Of a stretch of DNA of 64,000 nucleotides, positions 47,210 to 55,895 are shown one piece after another (position 1 is the stretch's first letter; the number at the start of each line of letters is the position of its first letter). The DNA is taken from contig NZ_JAKZJU020000001.1 of the NCBI RefSeq assembly GCF_022809315.2, positions 744,001 through 808,000 of the forward strand. Direction: 5' to 3'. Under the pieces are notes generated by a model, which was not told the origin of the DNA, did no database searches, and saw nothing but the letters and a program-made list of their open reading frames with translations. Made by a program: the position numbers and the translations under genes. This stretch comes from Mesosutterella faecium. Lineage in GTDB: Bacteria; Pseudomonadota; Gammaproteobacteria; Burkholderiales; Burkholderiaceae_F.

Positions 47210-48247
47210 ATGACCGAACTCAAAATTGAGGTTCTCCGGACCGGAGAGGGGGAAAAGGCGGAGCCCGGAGACGTGGTCTCCGTGCACTACACCGGCTGGC
47301 TCGAGGACGGAACGCAGTTTGACTCAAGCCTGGAGCGCGGGGAGCCCATCGAGTTCCCGCTCGGGGCCGGGATGGTGATTCCGGGCTGGGAGCAGGGGCT
47401 CGCCGGCATGAAGGTGGGCGAGAAGCGCAGGCTTCGCATTCCTCCGGAACTTGCCTACGGGGACTCGGGTGCAGGCGGAGTGATTCCGCCCGGGGCCACG
47501 CTCGTGTTCGAGGTGGAGCTTGTCGGCGTCCGCAGCGCCGGCGAGCCGCAGCCCGCTGATGACGGCGGACTCGAAATTGAGACGCTTCGCGAGGGCTCGG
47601 GGCCAGAGGCGCGGCAGGGGGACGTGGTCTCCGTGCACTACACCGGCTGGCTCGAGGACGGAACGCAGTTTGACTCAAGCCTGGAGCGCGGGGAGCCCAT
47701 CGAGTTCCCGCTCGGGGCCGGGATGGTGATTCCAGGCTGGGAGCAGGGACTCGCCGGCATGAAGGTGGGCGAGAAGCGCAGGCTTCGCATCCCCCCGCAG
47801 CTTGCCTACGGGGACTCGGGTGCAGGCGGAGTGATTCCGCCCGGGGCCACGCTTGTGTTCGAGGTGGAGCTTGTCGGCGTCCGCAGCGCCGGCGAGCCGC
47901 AGCCCGCAGATGACGGCGGACTCGAAATTGAGACGCTTCGCGAGGGCTCGGGGCCAGAGGCGCGGCAGGGGGACGTGGTCTCCGTGCACTACACCGGCTG
48001 GCTCGAGGACGGAACGCAGTTTGACTCAAGCCTGGAGCGCGGGGAGCCCATCGAGTTCCCGCTCGGGGCCGGGATGGTGATCCCGGGCTGGGAGCGGGGT
48101 CTCATCGGCATGAAGGTGGGCGAGAAGCGCAGGCTTCGCATCCCCCCGCAGCTTGCCTACGGGGACTCGGGTGCAGGCGGAGTGATTCCGCCCGGGGCCA
48201 CGCTCGTGTTTGAGGTGGAGCTCATGGGACTGCAGGCTCAGTCCTGA
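47210..48247 (+). CDS. Triple-domain FKBP-type peptidyl-prolyl isomerase
   Basis: This protein (345 aa from the chosen start) consists of three tandem FKBP domains, each complete, separated by identical linkers ([14 protein letters not shown]). Each domain keeps the FKBP12-type active-site aromatic and acidic residues in [47 protein letters not shown]. No signal peptide is present from the chosen start (ATG 47210 preceded by AAGGA), so it looks cytoplasmic. Single-domain FKBPs are the norm for this small soluble type. The 3' end overlaps the convergent maf gene by 10 bases. Confidence 0.93.
   Translation: MTELKIEVLRTGEGEKAEPGDVVSVHYTGWLEDGTQFDSSLERGEPIEFPLGAGMVIPGWEQGLAGMKVGEKRRLRIPPELAYGDSGAGGVIPPGATLVFEVELVGVRSAGEPQPADDGGLEIETLREGSGPEARQGDVVSVHYTGWLEDGTQFDSSLERGEPIEFPLGAGMVIPGWEQGLAGMKVGEKRRLRIPPQLAYGDSGAGGVIPPGATLVFEVELVGVRSAGEPQPADDGGLEIETLREGSGPEARQGDVVSVHYTGWLEDGTQFDSSLERGEPIEFPLGAGMVIPGWERGLIGMKVGEKRRLRIPPQLAYGDSGAGGVIPPGATLVFEVELMGLQAQS
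47270..48240 (+). repeat. 351-bp tandem coding repeats in the FKBP gene
   Basis: The same sequence block recurs at 47270, 47621 and 47972, an exact 351-bp (117-codon) period. The repeats are near-identical in nucleotides, not just amino acids, including the linkers; the third unit is cut short by the gene end. Confidence 0.95.
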
Positions 48248-48858
48248 AAGGGCCCGCAGCCGAATTCCCTCAGCAGGGCTGCCGTTTCGTAGACCGGCAG
48301 TCCCATGATGCCGGAGTACGAGCCCTCTATTTTTTCAATGAACACGGCCGCGAGGCCCTGCACGGCGTAGCCTCCGGCTTTGTCGTAGGGCTCGCTGCCC
48401 GAGGCGTACGCGAGCATGTCCTCGGGGGTGATTCTGCCGAAAGTGACGCGGGATTCCGACACGAGCCCGCGCAGGTTCGCTTCGTCCGTGCCGGCGAAAA
48501 CAGCGGTGCGCACGATGTGCGTCTGGCAGGAAAGGCGGCGCAGGAACTGAAGCTCTTCGGCCTTGTCCCGGGGCTTGCCGAGGATGTCCTCGCCCAGCAC
48601 GACGGTGGTGTCGGCGGCCACGACCGGCCGCCGCGGCAGATTCCGCGACCTGATTTCCCCGAAGGCCTGCAGTGCCTTGGTCCGGGCGGTTCTCAGCACA
48701 TAGTCGGTGCTGCTCTCGCCGGGAGCGCGTTCTTCGTCGCCTGCAAAGGCGAAGGGGGAGCTGCCGCCCTGAGGCAGGGGCGCGACGGCGTAGCCTAAAT
48801 TTCTGAGAATCTCGAGACGACGGGGGCTTTTGCTGGCGAGATAAAGGCAGGCGGGCAT
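48238..48858 (-). CDS. maf: Maf-family nucleoside triphosphate pyrophosphatase
   Basis: This 206-aa Maf protein hydrolyses non-canonical or modified NTPs (dTTP/UTP type) to monophosphates. The N-terminal [12 protein letters not shown] motif binds phosphate, and [24 protein letters not shown] and [32 protein letters not shown] are signature stretches. The last contains the conserved Asp/Lys and the GSYSxxxGLP loop. It is the last gene of the nadD-rsfS-rlmH-maf row, starting 3 bp after rlmH ends. Confidence 0.94.
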   Translation of the reverse strand: MPACLYLASKSPRRLEILRNLGYAVAPLPQGGSSPFAFAGDEERAPGESSTDYVLRTARTKALQAFGEIRSRNLPRRPVVAADTTVVLGEDILGKPRDKAEELQFLRRLSCQTHIVRTAVFAGTDEANLRGLVSESRVTFGRITPEDMLAYASGSEPYDKAGGYAVQGLAAVFIEKIEGSYSGIMGLPVYETAALLREFGCGPFQD

Positions 48859-48861
48859 GTT

Positions 48862-49329
48862 TCAGGCTCTGTGGTAAGGGTGATTGTTAAGGATGGACCA
48901 GGCCCTGTAGAGCTGCTCAAAGAGCACGACCCGCGCGAGCGCATGAGGCAGGGTCATCGAACTCAGGCGGATCAGCATCCGGCAGTCTTTTTTCAGCGCG
49001 GCGTCGATTCCGTCGGTGCCTCCGATAATGAAGGCTGGAAACTCGCCTTCCTCCTGCCAGCGCCTGAGCTCCGCGGCGAACTGCATGGTGGTGAGATCCC
49101 TGCCGCGCTCGTCAAGTGCGATAAGGATGGAATTCTTTGGGACCGCCCGTCTGATGCGTTCGGCTTCCGCCGCCATCAGCTTCTCCCGGGGCTGGCCCCG
49201 CCGGGGTTCTTCCCGGACGGTCCTGAGCTCCACCTTCCAGTCGCGCGGAAAACGCTTGGCGTAGTCCTCGCAGGCCTGCGAGGCCCAGGCCGGGGACCTC
49301 AGGTCAACGGCGACGATGCACAGCTTCAT
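48862..49329 (-). CDS. rlmH: 23S rRNA (pseudouridine1915-N3)-methyltransferase RlmH
   Basis: RlmH is a small SPOUT methyltransferase (155 aa, typical) acting on pseudouridine 1915 in helix 69 of 23S rRNA. The SAM-binding knot is visible as IIGGTDGID, and the C-terminus RLSSMTLPHALARVVLFEQLYRAWSILNNHPYHRA is diagnostic. It lies 6 bp after rsfS. Confidence 0.97.
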   Translation of the reverse strand: MKLCIVAVDLRSPAWASQACEDYAKRFPRDWKVELRTVREEPRRGQPREKLMAAEAERIRRAVPKNSILIALDERGRDLTTMQFAAELRRWQEEGEFPAFIIGGTDGIDAALKKDCRMLIRLSSMTLPHALARVVLFEQLYRAWSILNNHPYHRA

Positions 49330-49335
49330 GGTGCC

Positions 49336-49728
49336 TTAGAGCTTCAGCGCCGCTTTTTTGGCGGGCGAGAGCAGGGCGAACTCCGGGTCGATCTTCATGT
49401 TGACCTTTTTGCCGCCCCAGATTTCCTCCAGGTTGTAGTACTCGCGGATCTGGGGCTGCATCACGTGGACGATCGCCGCGCCGCAGTCGACGAGCACCCA
49501 TTCGCCCGTCTCGCGCCCTTCCACTCCCACGATGTCTCCTCCCGCTTTTTTCACTTCCTCCCGGACATTTTCGGCCAGCGCCACGGCATGCCGGCTGGAG
49601 GAGCCTGTGGCGATGACCACGCGGGCGAACTGATCGCTTAATTTTTCAGTATTGAACACAACGATGTCCTGTCCCTTCAGGTCCACGAGGGCATCGACGA
49701 TGGTGCGTTGAAGCTTGCGAATATCCAT
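49336..49728 (-). CDS. rsfS: Ribosomal silencing factor RsfS
   Basis: RsfS binds L14 and blocks subunit joining when nutrients are short. The 130-aa protein has the family core DIVVFNTEKLSDQFARVVIATGSSSRHAVALA and GRETGEWVLVDCGAAIVHVMQPQIREYYNLEEIWG. The start chosen is ATG 49728 (MDIRKLQRTIVDAL), because upstream in-frame sequence overlaps the nadD 3' end and is unlike the family. The conventional nadD-rsfS-rlmH order is preserved. Confidence 0.95.
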   Translation of the reverse strand: MDIRKLQRTIVDALVDLKGQDIVVFNTEKLSDQFARVVIATGSSSRHAVALAENVREEVKKAGGDIVGVEGRETGEWVLVDCGAAIVHVMQPQIREYYNLEEIWGGKKVNMKIDPEFALLSPAKKAALKL

Positions 49729-49733
49729 AGATG

Positions 49734-50411
49734 TTATCTGCCGGAGGCGTACAGCCTCTGTTGAAAAATATACCGGGCGACTTCCGAAGGAAGCCATTTT
49801 TCCAGTTTAGCGGTATTTTCCGCCGTTCTGGGGAGCGAGAGCAGGCGGCGGATCGCCGTCGAGCTCGCCTCGTGCGGCGGCATGTCGAAAAAAGAGATGA
49901 AGCCGCAGGGGCTGCGGTTGAGCGCCTCCCGCGGAACGATCCTCGGAGCGGACCAGCGCATCTGGCTTTCGGGCACGGAGGGCTGCGCCTCGCCGCGGTT
50001 GAAAACCGCGAGGTCGGCGTAGTCAGTGAGCGTTTCCCAATTCTTCCAGGTCGTGAGATTGGCCCACTGATCCATTCCGATCAGCAGAACGAGCGGCTCG
50101 GAGGCCCCGCAGCGGCGGCGCAGCTCCCGCAGGGTGTCCACGGTGTAGGTGGGGCCGTCCCTGAAGACTTCCGTCAGGTTGACCCGCATCCCTTCGCGGC
50201 CGGCCAGCGCCAGGGCGAGCATCCTGGCCCGGTCGGAGATGGAAGTGAGGACGCGCTTCTGCCAGGGCCTGGCGGCCAGCACAAAGTCGACGCGGCCGAG
50301 CCGCAGGGACTCCAGCGCCTGCTGCGCCAGGGCCAGGTGCCCGTTGTGGACGGGGTCAAACGTCCCTCCCAGCAGCCCCGTGCCCCGGCGGGGGAGCAGC
50401 GGGCCGCTCAT
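49734..50411 (-). CDS. nadD: Nicotinate-nucleotide adenylyltransferase
   Basis: NadD makes deamido-NAD from nicotinate mononucleotide and ATP. The 225-aa protein has GGTFDPVHNGHLAL (HxGH adenylyltransferase motif) and SSTAIRRLLS near the C-terminus, both diagnostic. Its start overlaps the stop of the upstream exported-protein gene (ATGA), so the two are co-transcribed. Confidence 0.95.
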   Translation of the reverse strand: MSGPLLPRRGTGLLGGTFDPVHNGHLALAQQALESLRLGRVDFVLAARPWQKRVLTSISDRARMLALALAGREGMRVNLTEVFRDGPTYTVDTLRELRRRCGASEPLVLLIGMDQWANLTTWKNWETLTDYADLAVFNRGEAQPSVPESQMRWSAPRIVPREALNRSPCGFISFFDMPPHEASSTAIRRLLSLPRTAENTAKLEKWLPSEVARYIFQQRLYASGR

Positions 50412-51034
50412 GGGTTGGTCACTTGGCTGGAGAAGATCCGGGCGGCCTTTCCATTGGAGGCCTGGATGCCCGTCCAGTTGATCTGAATACGGGTGTTGCT
50501 GTACTCCTCGATCGTCTTGTACTGCGACCAGAAATACCAGCCGTCATCGGAGGAATACGTCGGGCTGCCAAGCCTGGCCAGAGCATCGCTCAGCTTCATT
50601 CCCGGCACGATCCCGCCGATCGAGGCCGCTTCGAACTCGCGGGGCAGCGCGTAGCACTTCCCGGGCTTGCCTGAGGCTTCGGACTGGGCAGCCATCTGAA
50701 CTTCGGTCACGGCCGCCGAATCCGAGGCGATGATCCAGACCGCGTGCCTGCCGTTTTTAAGGCAGGTCCAGTCTCGAGTGAAATCGCCTTTGCCTTCGCG
50801 AGCGAGCGGGGCGCCGAGACGCCTGGAGAGCTCGCGGATGGGCGTTTTCTCCAACTCCACCTTAAGCGTGCCGAAGCTCATGCCGGGAGCCGTCGCCTTG
50901 CCCTTCACGGGCTGCCCGGACAACAGGCTTTCCGGGTAGGCGAAAGGCTCAGCGATCGCCACAGCCGAAGCCGAGGAGGAAAACGCGGCAAGCAGCGGAA
51001 CGCACGAGGAGAGGATAAAAGATTTTGTTTTCAT
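50408..51034 (-). CDS. Hypothetical exported protein upstream of nadD
   Basis: This 208-aa protein (from the ATG at 51034) has an N-terminal signal peptide MKTKSFILSSCVPLLAAFSSSASA, followed by a mature domain with two cysteines (RDWTCLKNG, KCYALPREF) and a C-terminal part GMKLSDALARLGSPTYSSDDGWYFWSQYKT. The last part resembles an OmlA/BamE-like LxxALxxLGxP recognition motif, but I cannot assign the family. A GTG nine bases earlier is an alternative start. It is translationally coupled to nadD. Function unknown. Confidence 0.8.
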   Translation of the reverse strand: MKTKSFILSSCVPLLAAFSSSASAVAIAEPFAYPESLLSGQPVKGKATAPGMSFGTLKVELEKTPIRELSRRLGAPLAREGKGDFTRDWTCLKNGRHAVWIIASDSAAVTEVQMAAQSEASGKPGKCYALPREFEAASIGGIVPGMKLSDALARLGSPTYSSDDGWYFWSQYKTIEEYSNTRIQINWTGIQASNGKAARIFSSQVTNP

Positions 51035-51093
51035 GACAGGCACATCAGTGCTGCAAAGGAAAATTCTTTACGGCTCCTACCTTATCAAGAATC

Positions 51094-51117
51094 CCGGAGA
51101 GGAGGGAGCCTCTCCGG
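51094..51117 (-). terminator. Hairpin downstream of purD
   Basis: CCGGAGAGG and CCTCTCCGG form a perfect 9-bp stem with a 6-base loop, 10 bases past the purD stop. There is no strong T run on the minus strand. Confidence 0.45.
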
Positions 51118-51126
51118 TTGGAACTA

Positions 51127-52413
51127 TCACTTAAGGGCGCGCCAGCCGATGTCGGAACGGCACTGCATGCCGTTCCAGCGGGTCTGGGCCACGGCCTCGT
51201 AGGCTTTGTCCCGCGCTTTGCGCAGGGTGTCGCCCAGGCCGACGACGCACAGCACCCGGCCGCCGTTCACCACCATCTGATGCTTGTCGTTCCAGGCCGT
51301 GCCGGCATGGAAGACGAGGTGGTCGGAATCCACCCGGGGCAGCGACTCGATGACATCGCCCTTCCTCGGGTGCTCAGGGTAGCCCGCCGCGGCGCAGACT
51401 ACGCCCAGAGCGCTTCTGGCGTCCCAGTCGATCCGGGCCTGGTCGAGCCGGCCGCCGATGGCGGCTTCAAAGACGAGCGACAGGTCGCTGCGGATGCGGC
51501 TCATGATGGGCTGCGTCTCGGGATCCCCCATGCGGCAGTTGAACTCAAGCACGCGGACGCTGGGGGTTCCGTCGGCTTTCCGGCCGATCATGAGGCCGGC
51601 GTAAAGGAATCCGGTGAAGGGGTGGCCTTCGGAGGCCATGCCCGCGACGGTCGGGAGAATGACCTCGCGCATGACGATGTCGTGGATCTCCGGGGTGACG
51701 ACGGGTGCGGGGGAATAAGCTCCCATGCCTCCCGTGTTGGGGCCCTGGTCGTGGTCGAGCAGGCGCTTGTGGTCCTGAGAAGTCGCCATCGGCAGGACAT
51801 GCTGCCCATCGCTGGCCACGATGAAGGAGGCCTCTTCGCCCTCGAGGAAGTCCTCAATGACTACGCGCGAGCCCGCGGCCCCGAATTTATTGCCGGAGAG
51901 CATGTCCCTGACGGCATGCAGGGCCTCCTCGACGGTGGCTGCGACGACGACGCCCTTGCCGGCCGCCAGCCCGTCGGCCTTGACGACGATGGGGGCGCCG
52001 TGGCGGCGGATGTAGCTCTCCGCGGCCTGCAGGTCGGTGAAAGTTTCGTAGGCCGCGGTGGGAATGCCGTGGCGTTTCATGAAGGCCTTGGCGAAATCCT
52101 TCGAAGACTCGAGCTGCGCGGCCGCCTTCGTGGGCCCGAAGATCTGCAGGCCCTTTGAACGGAACAGGTCGACGATGCCGGCCGCAAGAGGGGCCTCGGG
52201 GCCGACCACGGTGTAGTCGACGCCGTTGTCGCGAGCGAAGGCCGCCAGGGCCTCGAGATCCGTCGCCTTGACCGCGACATTGGTCAGCAGCGGGTCTGCG
52301 TCGGTTCCGGCGTTGCCCGGAGCGACATAAACGGTCTGAACCCGATCGCTTTGTGCGATGCGCCAGGCGAGGGCGTGCTCTCTTCCGCCGCTGCCGACAA
52401 CCAGAACTTTCAT
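51127..52413 (-). CDS. purD: Phosphoribosylamine--glycine ligase
   Basis: PurD (GARS) joins glycine to phosphoribosylamine in purine synthesis. The 428-aa length is normal. The N-terminal VLVVGSGGREHALAW, the ATP-grasp region GAPIVVKADGLAAGKGV, ALEFNCRMGDPETQP (as VLEFNCRMGDPETQPIMSRIRSDL) and NKHQMVVNGGRVLCVVGLGDTL are present. Downstream of yebC in the same orientation, but a terminator separates them. Confidence 0.98.
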   Translation of the reverse strand: MKVLVVGSGGREHALAWRIAQSDRVQTVYVAPGNAGTDADPLLTNVAVKATDLEALAAFARDNGVDYTVVGPEAPLAAGIVDLFRSKGLQIFGPTKAAAQLESSKDFAKAFMKRHGIPTAAYETFTDLQAAESYIRRHGAPIVVKADGLAAGKGVVVAATVEEALHAVRDMLSGNKFGAAGSRVVIEDFLEGEEASFIVASDGQHVLPMATSQDHKRLLDHDQGPNTGGMGAYSPAPVVTPEIHDIVMREVILPTVAGMASEGHPFTGFLYAGLMIGRKADGTPSVRVLEFNCRMGDPETQPIMSRIRSDLSLVFEAAIGGRLDQARIDWDARSALGVVCAAAGYPEHPRKGDVIESLPRVDSDHLVFHAGTAWNDKHQMVVNGGRVLCVVGLGDTLRKARDKAYEAVAQTRWNGMQCRSDIGWRALK

Positions 52414-52442
52414 TTCAGCCTCCCAGTGTCAGGGATTTGTCA

Positions 52443-52475
52443 TAAAAAAAAGCGGATTCGTTGAGGAAATCCGCT
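52443..52475 (-). terminator. Intrinsic terminator of the yebC-family gene
   Basis: On the minus strand AGCGGATT pairs perfectly with AATCCGCT (9-base loop) and is followed by T8. It lies between the yebC-family stop and purD. Confidence 0.9.
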
Positions 52476-52525
52476 CTTCGGTCTTCCCGAGGCCCGGCGC
52501 TGCAGCGGCGCCGGAGCTTCTCGGA

Positions 52526-53275
52526 TCAGGCTTCTTCTTCGGGAAGATCGAGTGTGGCGGAGCAGTAGACCTTGCTCACGTCATCGTTGTCTTCCAGCTC
52601 GTCGATGAGCCGCTGCATTTTGACCGCATCCTCGCCGGACAGAACGGTCTCGTTGACCGGCTTCATGGTGATCTCTGCATACTCAGGGGTAAAGCCCGCG
52701 CCTTCCAGGGCTTTCTGCACCGCTTCGAATTCCTGGATCGTCGGAGGAGTGATGACTTCGAGGGTCCCGTCTTCGTTGGCCACCACGTCTTCCGCGCCGG
52801 CTTCGAGGGCTACTTCCATCACCTTGTCCTCATCGGAGCCGGAGGGCAGGACGATGAGTCCGCAGTGCTTGAACATGAAGGCGACGGAGCCCTCCGTTCC
52901 CAGCGAGCCCCCGTTGGAGGTGAGGATGTGGCGGACATCAGACACCGTCCGGACGCGGTTGTCCGTGGTGCAGTCGATGATGAGAGCGGCGCCGGCGGCA
53001 CCGTACCCCTCGTAGCGGACCTCCTCGTAGTTCACTCCCTCGAGTTGTCCGGTGCCCTTGAGGATGGCGTTCTTGATGGTGTCCTTCGGCACGTTAGCGG
53101 CCTTCGCCTTCTGCAGAGCCAGGCGCAGGCGCGGGTTCATGTCGGGGTCTCCGCCTCCGCCGACGCGGGCGGCGATGATGATCTCGCGGACGACCTTCGT
53201 CCAGATGTTTGAGCGCTTGGCGTCCTGACGGCCCTTGCGATGCTGTATGTTGGCCCACTTGGAATGACCGGACAT
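52526..53275 (-). CDS. yebC: YebC/PmpR-family transcriptional regulator or translation factor
   Basis: This 249-aa protein of the YebC/PmpR/TACO1 family binds DNA in some species and acts in translation of Pro-rich stretches in others. The N-terminus [37 protein letters not shown] fixes the start at 53275. [21 protein letters not shown] and the acidic [15 protein letters not shown]-terminus are typical. The frame is open upstream of 53275 but that extension is not family-like. Confidence 0.95.
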   Translation of the reverse strand: MSGHSKWANIQHRKGRQDAKRSNIWTKVVREIIIAARVGGGGDPDMNPRLRLALQKAKAANVPKDTIKNAILKGTGQLEGVNYEEVRYEGYGAAGAALIIDCTTDNRVRTVSDVRHILTSNGGSLGTEGSVAFMFKHCGLIVLPSGSDEDKVMEVALEAGAEDVVANEDGTLEVITPPTIQEFEAVQKALEGAGFTPEYAEITMKPVNETVLSGEDAVKMQRLIDELEDNDDVSKVYCSATLDLPEEEA

Positions 53276-53661
53276 GATTCTACCTGTATAAAACGATGGA
53301 CTGAGGCGGGAAAGCCGCCCCAGCTCATAAAGGAAAAAATAAACAAGTGCCGGTATTTTAGCCACTAAAAGCCCGCGGCGTATTAAATCTTTGGAACTTC
53401 TCATTCCCCTTATGGGGGAGGGGGAGAAATTCTCCCCTGGCCTCTGTTTTGCGGCGGCAGCCCCGGAATACTTTCAAATATCTTGATCTGAGTATGCCTT
53501 GACTGCTGAACAGACGACTACTAAAGTAGTAACCTTCTATTGCTTAAGTGACATTTGTGCGCGATTCCTTGCCTGCCGGCGCAGAAATTCGCCTGGGGCT
53601 GATGGCCCGGCTTATGCCCGGTCGGCAGGCGGAAGCGTTTTTTTCAGACAAGGATTTTCAT
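53276..53661. other. Divergent regulatory region between yebC and the response regulator
   Basis: This 386-bp region holds no convincing gene. The frame of the response regulator is open from 53548 but its first 38 residues are not receiver-like. A candidate promoter and palindrome are annotated separately. The AT content rises near 53460-53560. Confidence 0.45.
53499..53530 (+). promoter_or_regulatory. Candidate promoter with overlapping palindrome
   Basis: TTGACT at 53499-53504 is followed after 17 bases by TAAAGT at 53522-53527, a plausible sigma-70 pair. The palindrome ACTACT-AA-AGTAGT (53517-53530) covers the -10 box and could be an operator. It is about 130 bp before the chosen response-regulator start. 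Confidence 0.4.
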
Positions 53662-54357
53662 ATGGGAGCGGACGATAGCCAGAAAACCATTCTGATCGTG
53701 GATGAAAACCCGATATACCGCCTTGCCCTTGCTGATCTCCTTCAAAAACAGGGGCTTGCTCCGAAAGTCTACAGCACCGGCTCGGTGGAGGAAGCGCGTC
53801 AGGAAGTCTCTGCGCGGAGGCTGAAGCTCGTGATTCTGGATCTGTCGCTGCCGGATCACGCCGCACTCGACCTGCTGCAGTTCGTCAAGGAGCAGCAGCC
53901 TGCCTGCAGGGGCATCATGCTGCTGCAGGGACGCTTCAACGATGAGCTGATGGCGGCCATCCGGATGGAGGCGGACGGTTTTCTGACAAAGAACCATACC
54001 CCGGAGGAGATGGTCACCCTGGTGCGCAGGGTCCTTCAGGGCCAGATGGTGATCAGCGACAGCCTCACCAATATCCTCGCTCTCACCCTGCGCAACGGCG
54101 GGACCGAAAACGAGGAGAAAAATACAGACAGCCTCACCTCGCGCGAGCAGGAGGTGCTCGGCTACATTGCCAGCGGACTGAGCAACAAGGCCATTGCCGC
54201 CCGGCTGTCCATTACGGACGGAACGGTGAAGGTGCATGTAAAGCACATGCTCAAGAAGCTGGGGTTCCGCTCGCGCGTCGAGGCCGCCGTCTGGGCGAGC
54301 GAGCGCGGGTTCAGAAGCCCCGGGGCGGGAGTGCCGGATCCCGGAAGAAAGTTTTGA
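53662..54357 (+). CDS. NarL/FixJ-type response regulator (orphan)
   Basis: This 231-aa protein has an N-terminal receiver (phospho-acceptor Asp60 in VILDLSLPD, acidic pair D14/E15, Lys in FLTKNH) and a C-terminal LuxR-type helix-turn-helix (LTSREQEVLGYIASGLSNKAIAARL, TDGTVKVHVKHMLKKLG). The start at 53662 has AAGGA 8 bases upstream. The receiver's usual Thr/Ser switch residue appears to be replaced (GIMLLQGRF). No sensor kinase is in the window. Larger context: it ends 32 bp before larA on the same strand, so it may be co-transcribed with or control it. Confidence 0.88.
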   Translation: MGADDSQKTILIVDENPIYRLALADLLQKQGLAPKVYSTGSVEEARQEVSARRLKLVILDLSLPDHAALDLLQFVKEQQPACRGIMLLQGRFNDELMAAIRMEADGFLTKNHTPEEMVTLVRRVLQGQMVISDSLTNILALTLRNGGTENEEKNTDSLTSREQEVLGYIASGLSNKAIAARLSITDGTVKVHVKHMLKKLGFRSRVEAAVWASERGFRSPGAGVPDPGRKF

Positions 54358-54389
54358 TCCATGGATTTTTAGCCTAACGGAAAACTGAG

Positions 54390-55670
54390 ATGACGACCAA
54401 ACAGTATGATTTCGCATACGGCCGCGGCCGGATGAAGTTCGACCTTGACGAGGATCTTGTCCTGCAGGAGATCCGCACCGAGGACTACCCGGTGATGCAG
54501 GACGTGAAGGCCGGGGTGCTTGAGGCGATCAGGCACCCGATCGGCTGCCCTTCTCTTGACGACATTGTGAAGCCGGGGCAGACCGTTGCCTTTATCTGCA
54601 ACGATCCCACGCGCGTGGCCAACTCCTTTGACTTCATGCCGGTGCTCGTCAACGAGATGAACCGGCTGGGCGTGCCCGACGAGAATATGAAGATTGTGTT
54701 CTCGCTTGGCACGCACCGCCTGATGACTCATGAAGAGATGGTCCAGGCGGTCGGCGAGGACGTGGCCTCCCGGCTGAGAATGTACAACTCGGACTGCAGG
54801 GCTGACGAGGACTTCCGCTATTTCGGCCAGACTTCGCGCGGTACGCCCGTTCTCATCAACAAGCACCTGTGCGACGTCGACCACGTCATTTTGACAGGCA
54901 CCATCGTCCATCATTATTTCTCGGGCTACGGCGGCGGCAGGAAGGCTATTCTTCCGGGATGCGCCGCGATGGAGACGGTCCGAAAAAACCACAGCTTCAT
55001 GCTTGACCCGAACGCGGGCCTGGGACGCACGACGGGCAATCCGGTCTACGAGGACCAGATGGAAGGCGTGGCGCGTTTTGCGAAGGGCCGCTCGCTGTTC
55101 CTCTTTAATGCGATCCTCAATGCGAAGCACCAGTTCCTGAAGATGTTCGCCGGCGATTACATCGCGGCCCACAAGGAGGCCTGCCGTTTTGTCGACGAGG
55201 TGTACGGCGCCCCGATCAAACGGGAGGCCGATCTGGTCATCGCCTCCTGCGGCGGCTATCCGAAGGACATCAATGTCTACCAGATGCAGAAAACCATGGA
55301 CAACGCCGCCCTGGCCGTGCGGCAGGGCGGTGTGGTGGTTCTGCTGGCTGACTGCGAGGAAGGCAGCGGCTCGGCCAAGCTCGAGGAAACCTTCAGGAGG
55401 CTGAAGACTCCGCAGGCGATTGAGGCCGAGCTGCGCGAGAATTTCGTCATCGGCGCGAACAAGGCCTTTGCCATCACGCGCCCCATGAAGAAAGCGAAAT
55501 TCATTCTGGTGACTCGGCTGGATCGCCAGATGGCGAAGGACATGCTTTTCACCGCGGCCGTGAGCTCGGTGCCTGAGGCGCTCGAGTGCGCGAAGCAGTA
55601 TGTGGGTGAAAGGCCAAGCATCATCCTGATGCCGGAAGGCTCCCTGACGGTTCCCCGCCTCGTGAAGTAG
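54390..55670 (+). CDS. larA: LarA-family nickel-dependent hydroxyacid racemase
   Basis: This 426-aa LarA-type enzyme racemises or epimerises a 2-hydroxyacid by hydride transfer with the nickel-pincer nucleotide cofactor. The residues known from Lactobacillus plantarum LarA are conserved one position later: Arg75, His109, His174/His175, the cofactor-bound Lys185 in GGGRKAILPG, and the nickel ligand His201. The maturation genes larB, larE and larC are adjacent. LarA homologues include lactate, malate and other racemases; the nearby Dcu transporter hints at a C4 acid, but the substrate cannot be read from sequence. Confidence 0.9.
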   Translation: MTTKQYDFAYGRGRMKFDLDEDLVLQEIRTEDYPVMQDVKAGVLEAIRHPIGCPSLDDIVKPGQTVAFICNDPTRVANSFDFMPVLVNEMNRLGVPDENMKIVFSLGTHRLMTHEEMVQAVGEDVASRLRMYNSDCRADEDFRYFGQTSRGTPVLINKHLCDVDHVILTGTIVHHYFSGYGGGRKAILPGCAAMETVRKNHSFMLDPNAGLGRTTGNPVYEDQMEGVARFAKGRSLFLFNAILNAKHQFLKMFAGDYIAAHKEACRFVDEVYGAPIKREADLVIASCGGYPKDINVYQMQKTMDNAALAVRQGGVVVLLADCEEGSGSAKLEETFRRLKTPQAIEAELRENFVIGANKAFAITRPMKKAKFILVTRLDRQMAKDMLFTAAVSSVPEALECAKQYVGERPSIILMPEGSLTVPRLVK

Positions 55671-55702
55671 GCTCGTCCCTGTTTTTTTGTGAAGGACACA
55701 GC

Positions 55703-55757
55703 CCGGGAGCCGGGGCTCCCGGCAGAAGCAGCGGGAGAAGATCCCGCTGCTTTTGCT
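55703..55757 (+). terminator. Paired hairpins after larA
   Basis: CCGGGAGC/GCTCCCGG (55703-55722) is followed by the 10-bp perfect stem AGCAGCGGGA/TCCCGCTGCT (55727-55751) with TTTT, a good intrinsic terminator. Read-through may feed larB, whose start is about 140 bp on. Confidence 0.7.
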
Positions 55758-55895
55758 TCATGGGGTTCGGGCCGCGGGCGCAGGCGGTCTCGCGGCCCCG
55801 CGGCGTTTGTTTTAAAGTGGACACGGCCCCTGAAGCCCGGGCGTCTGAAGCAGCCCTGCGGCACAGGTTCGCCCGGCCGGCAAGGAGAGACCTCT

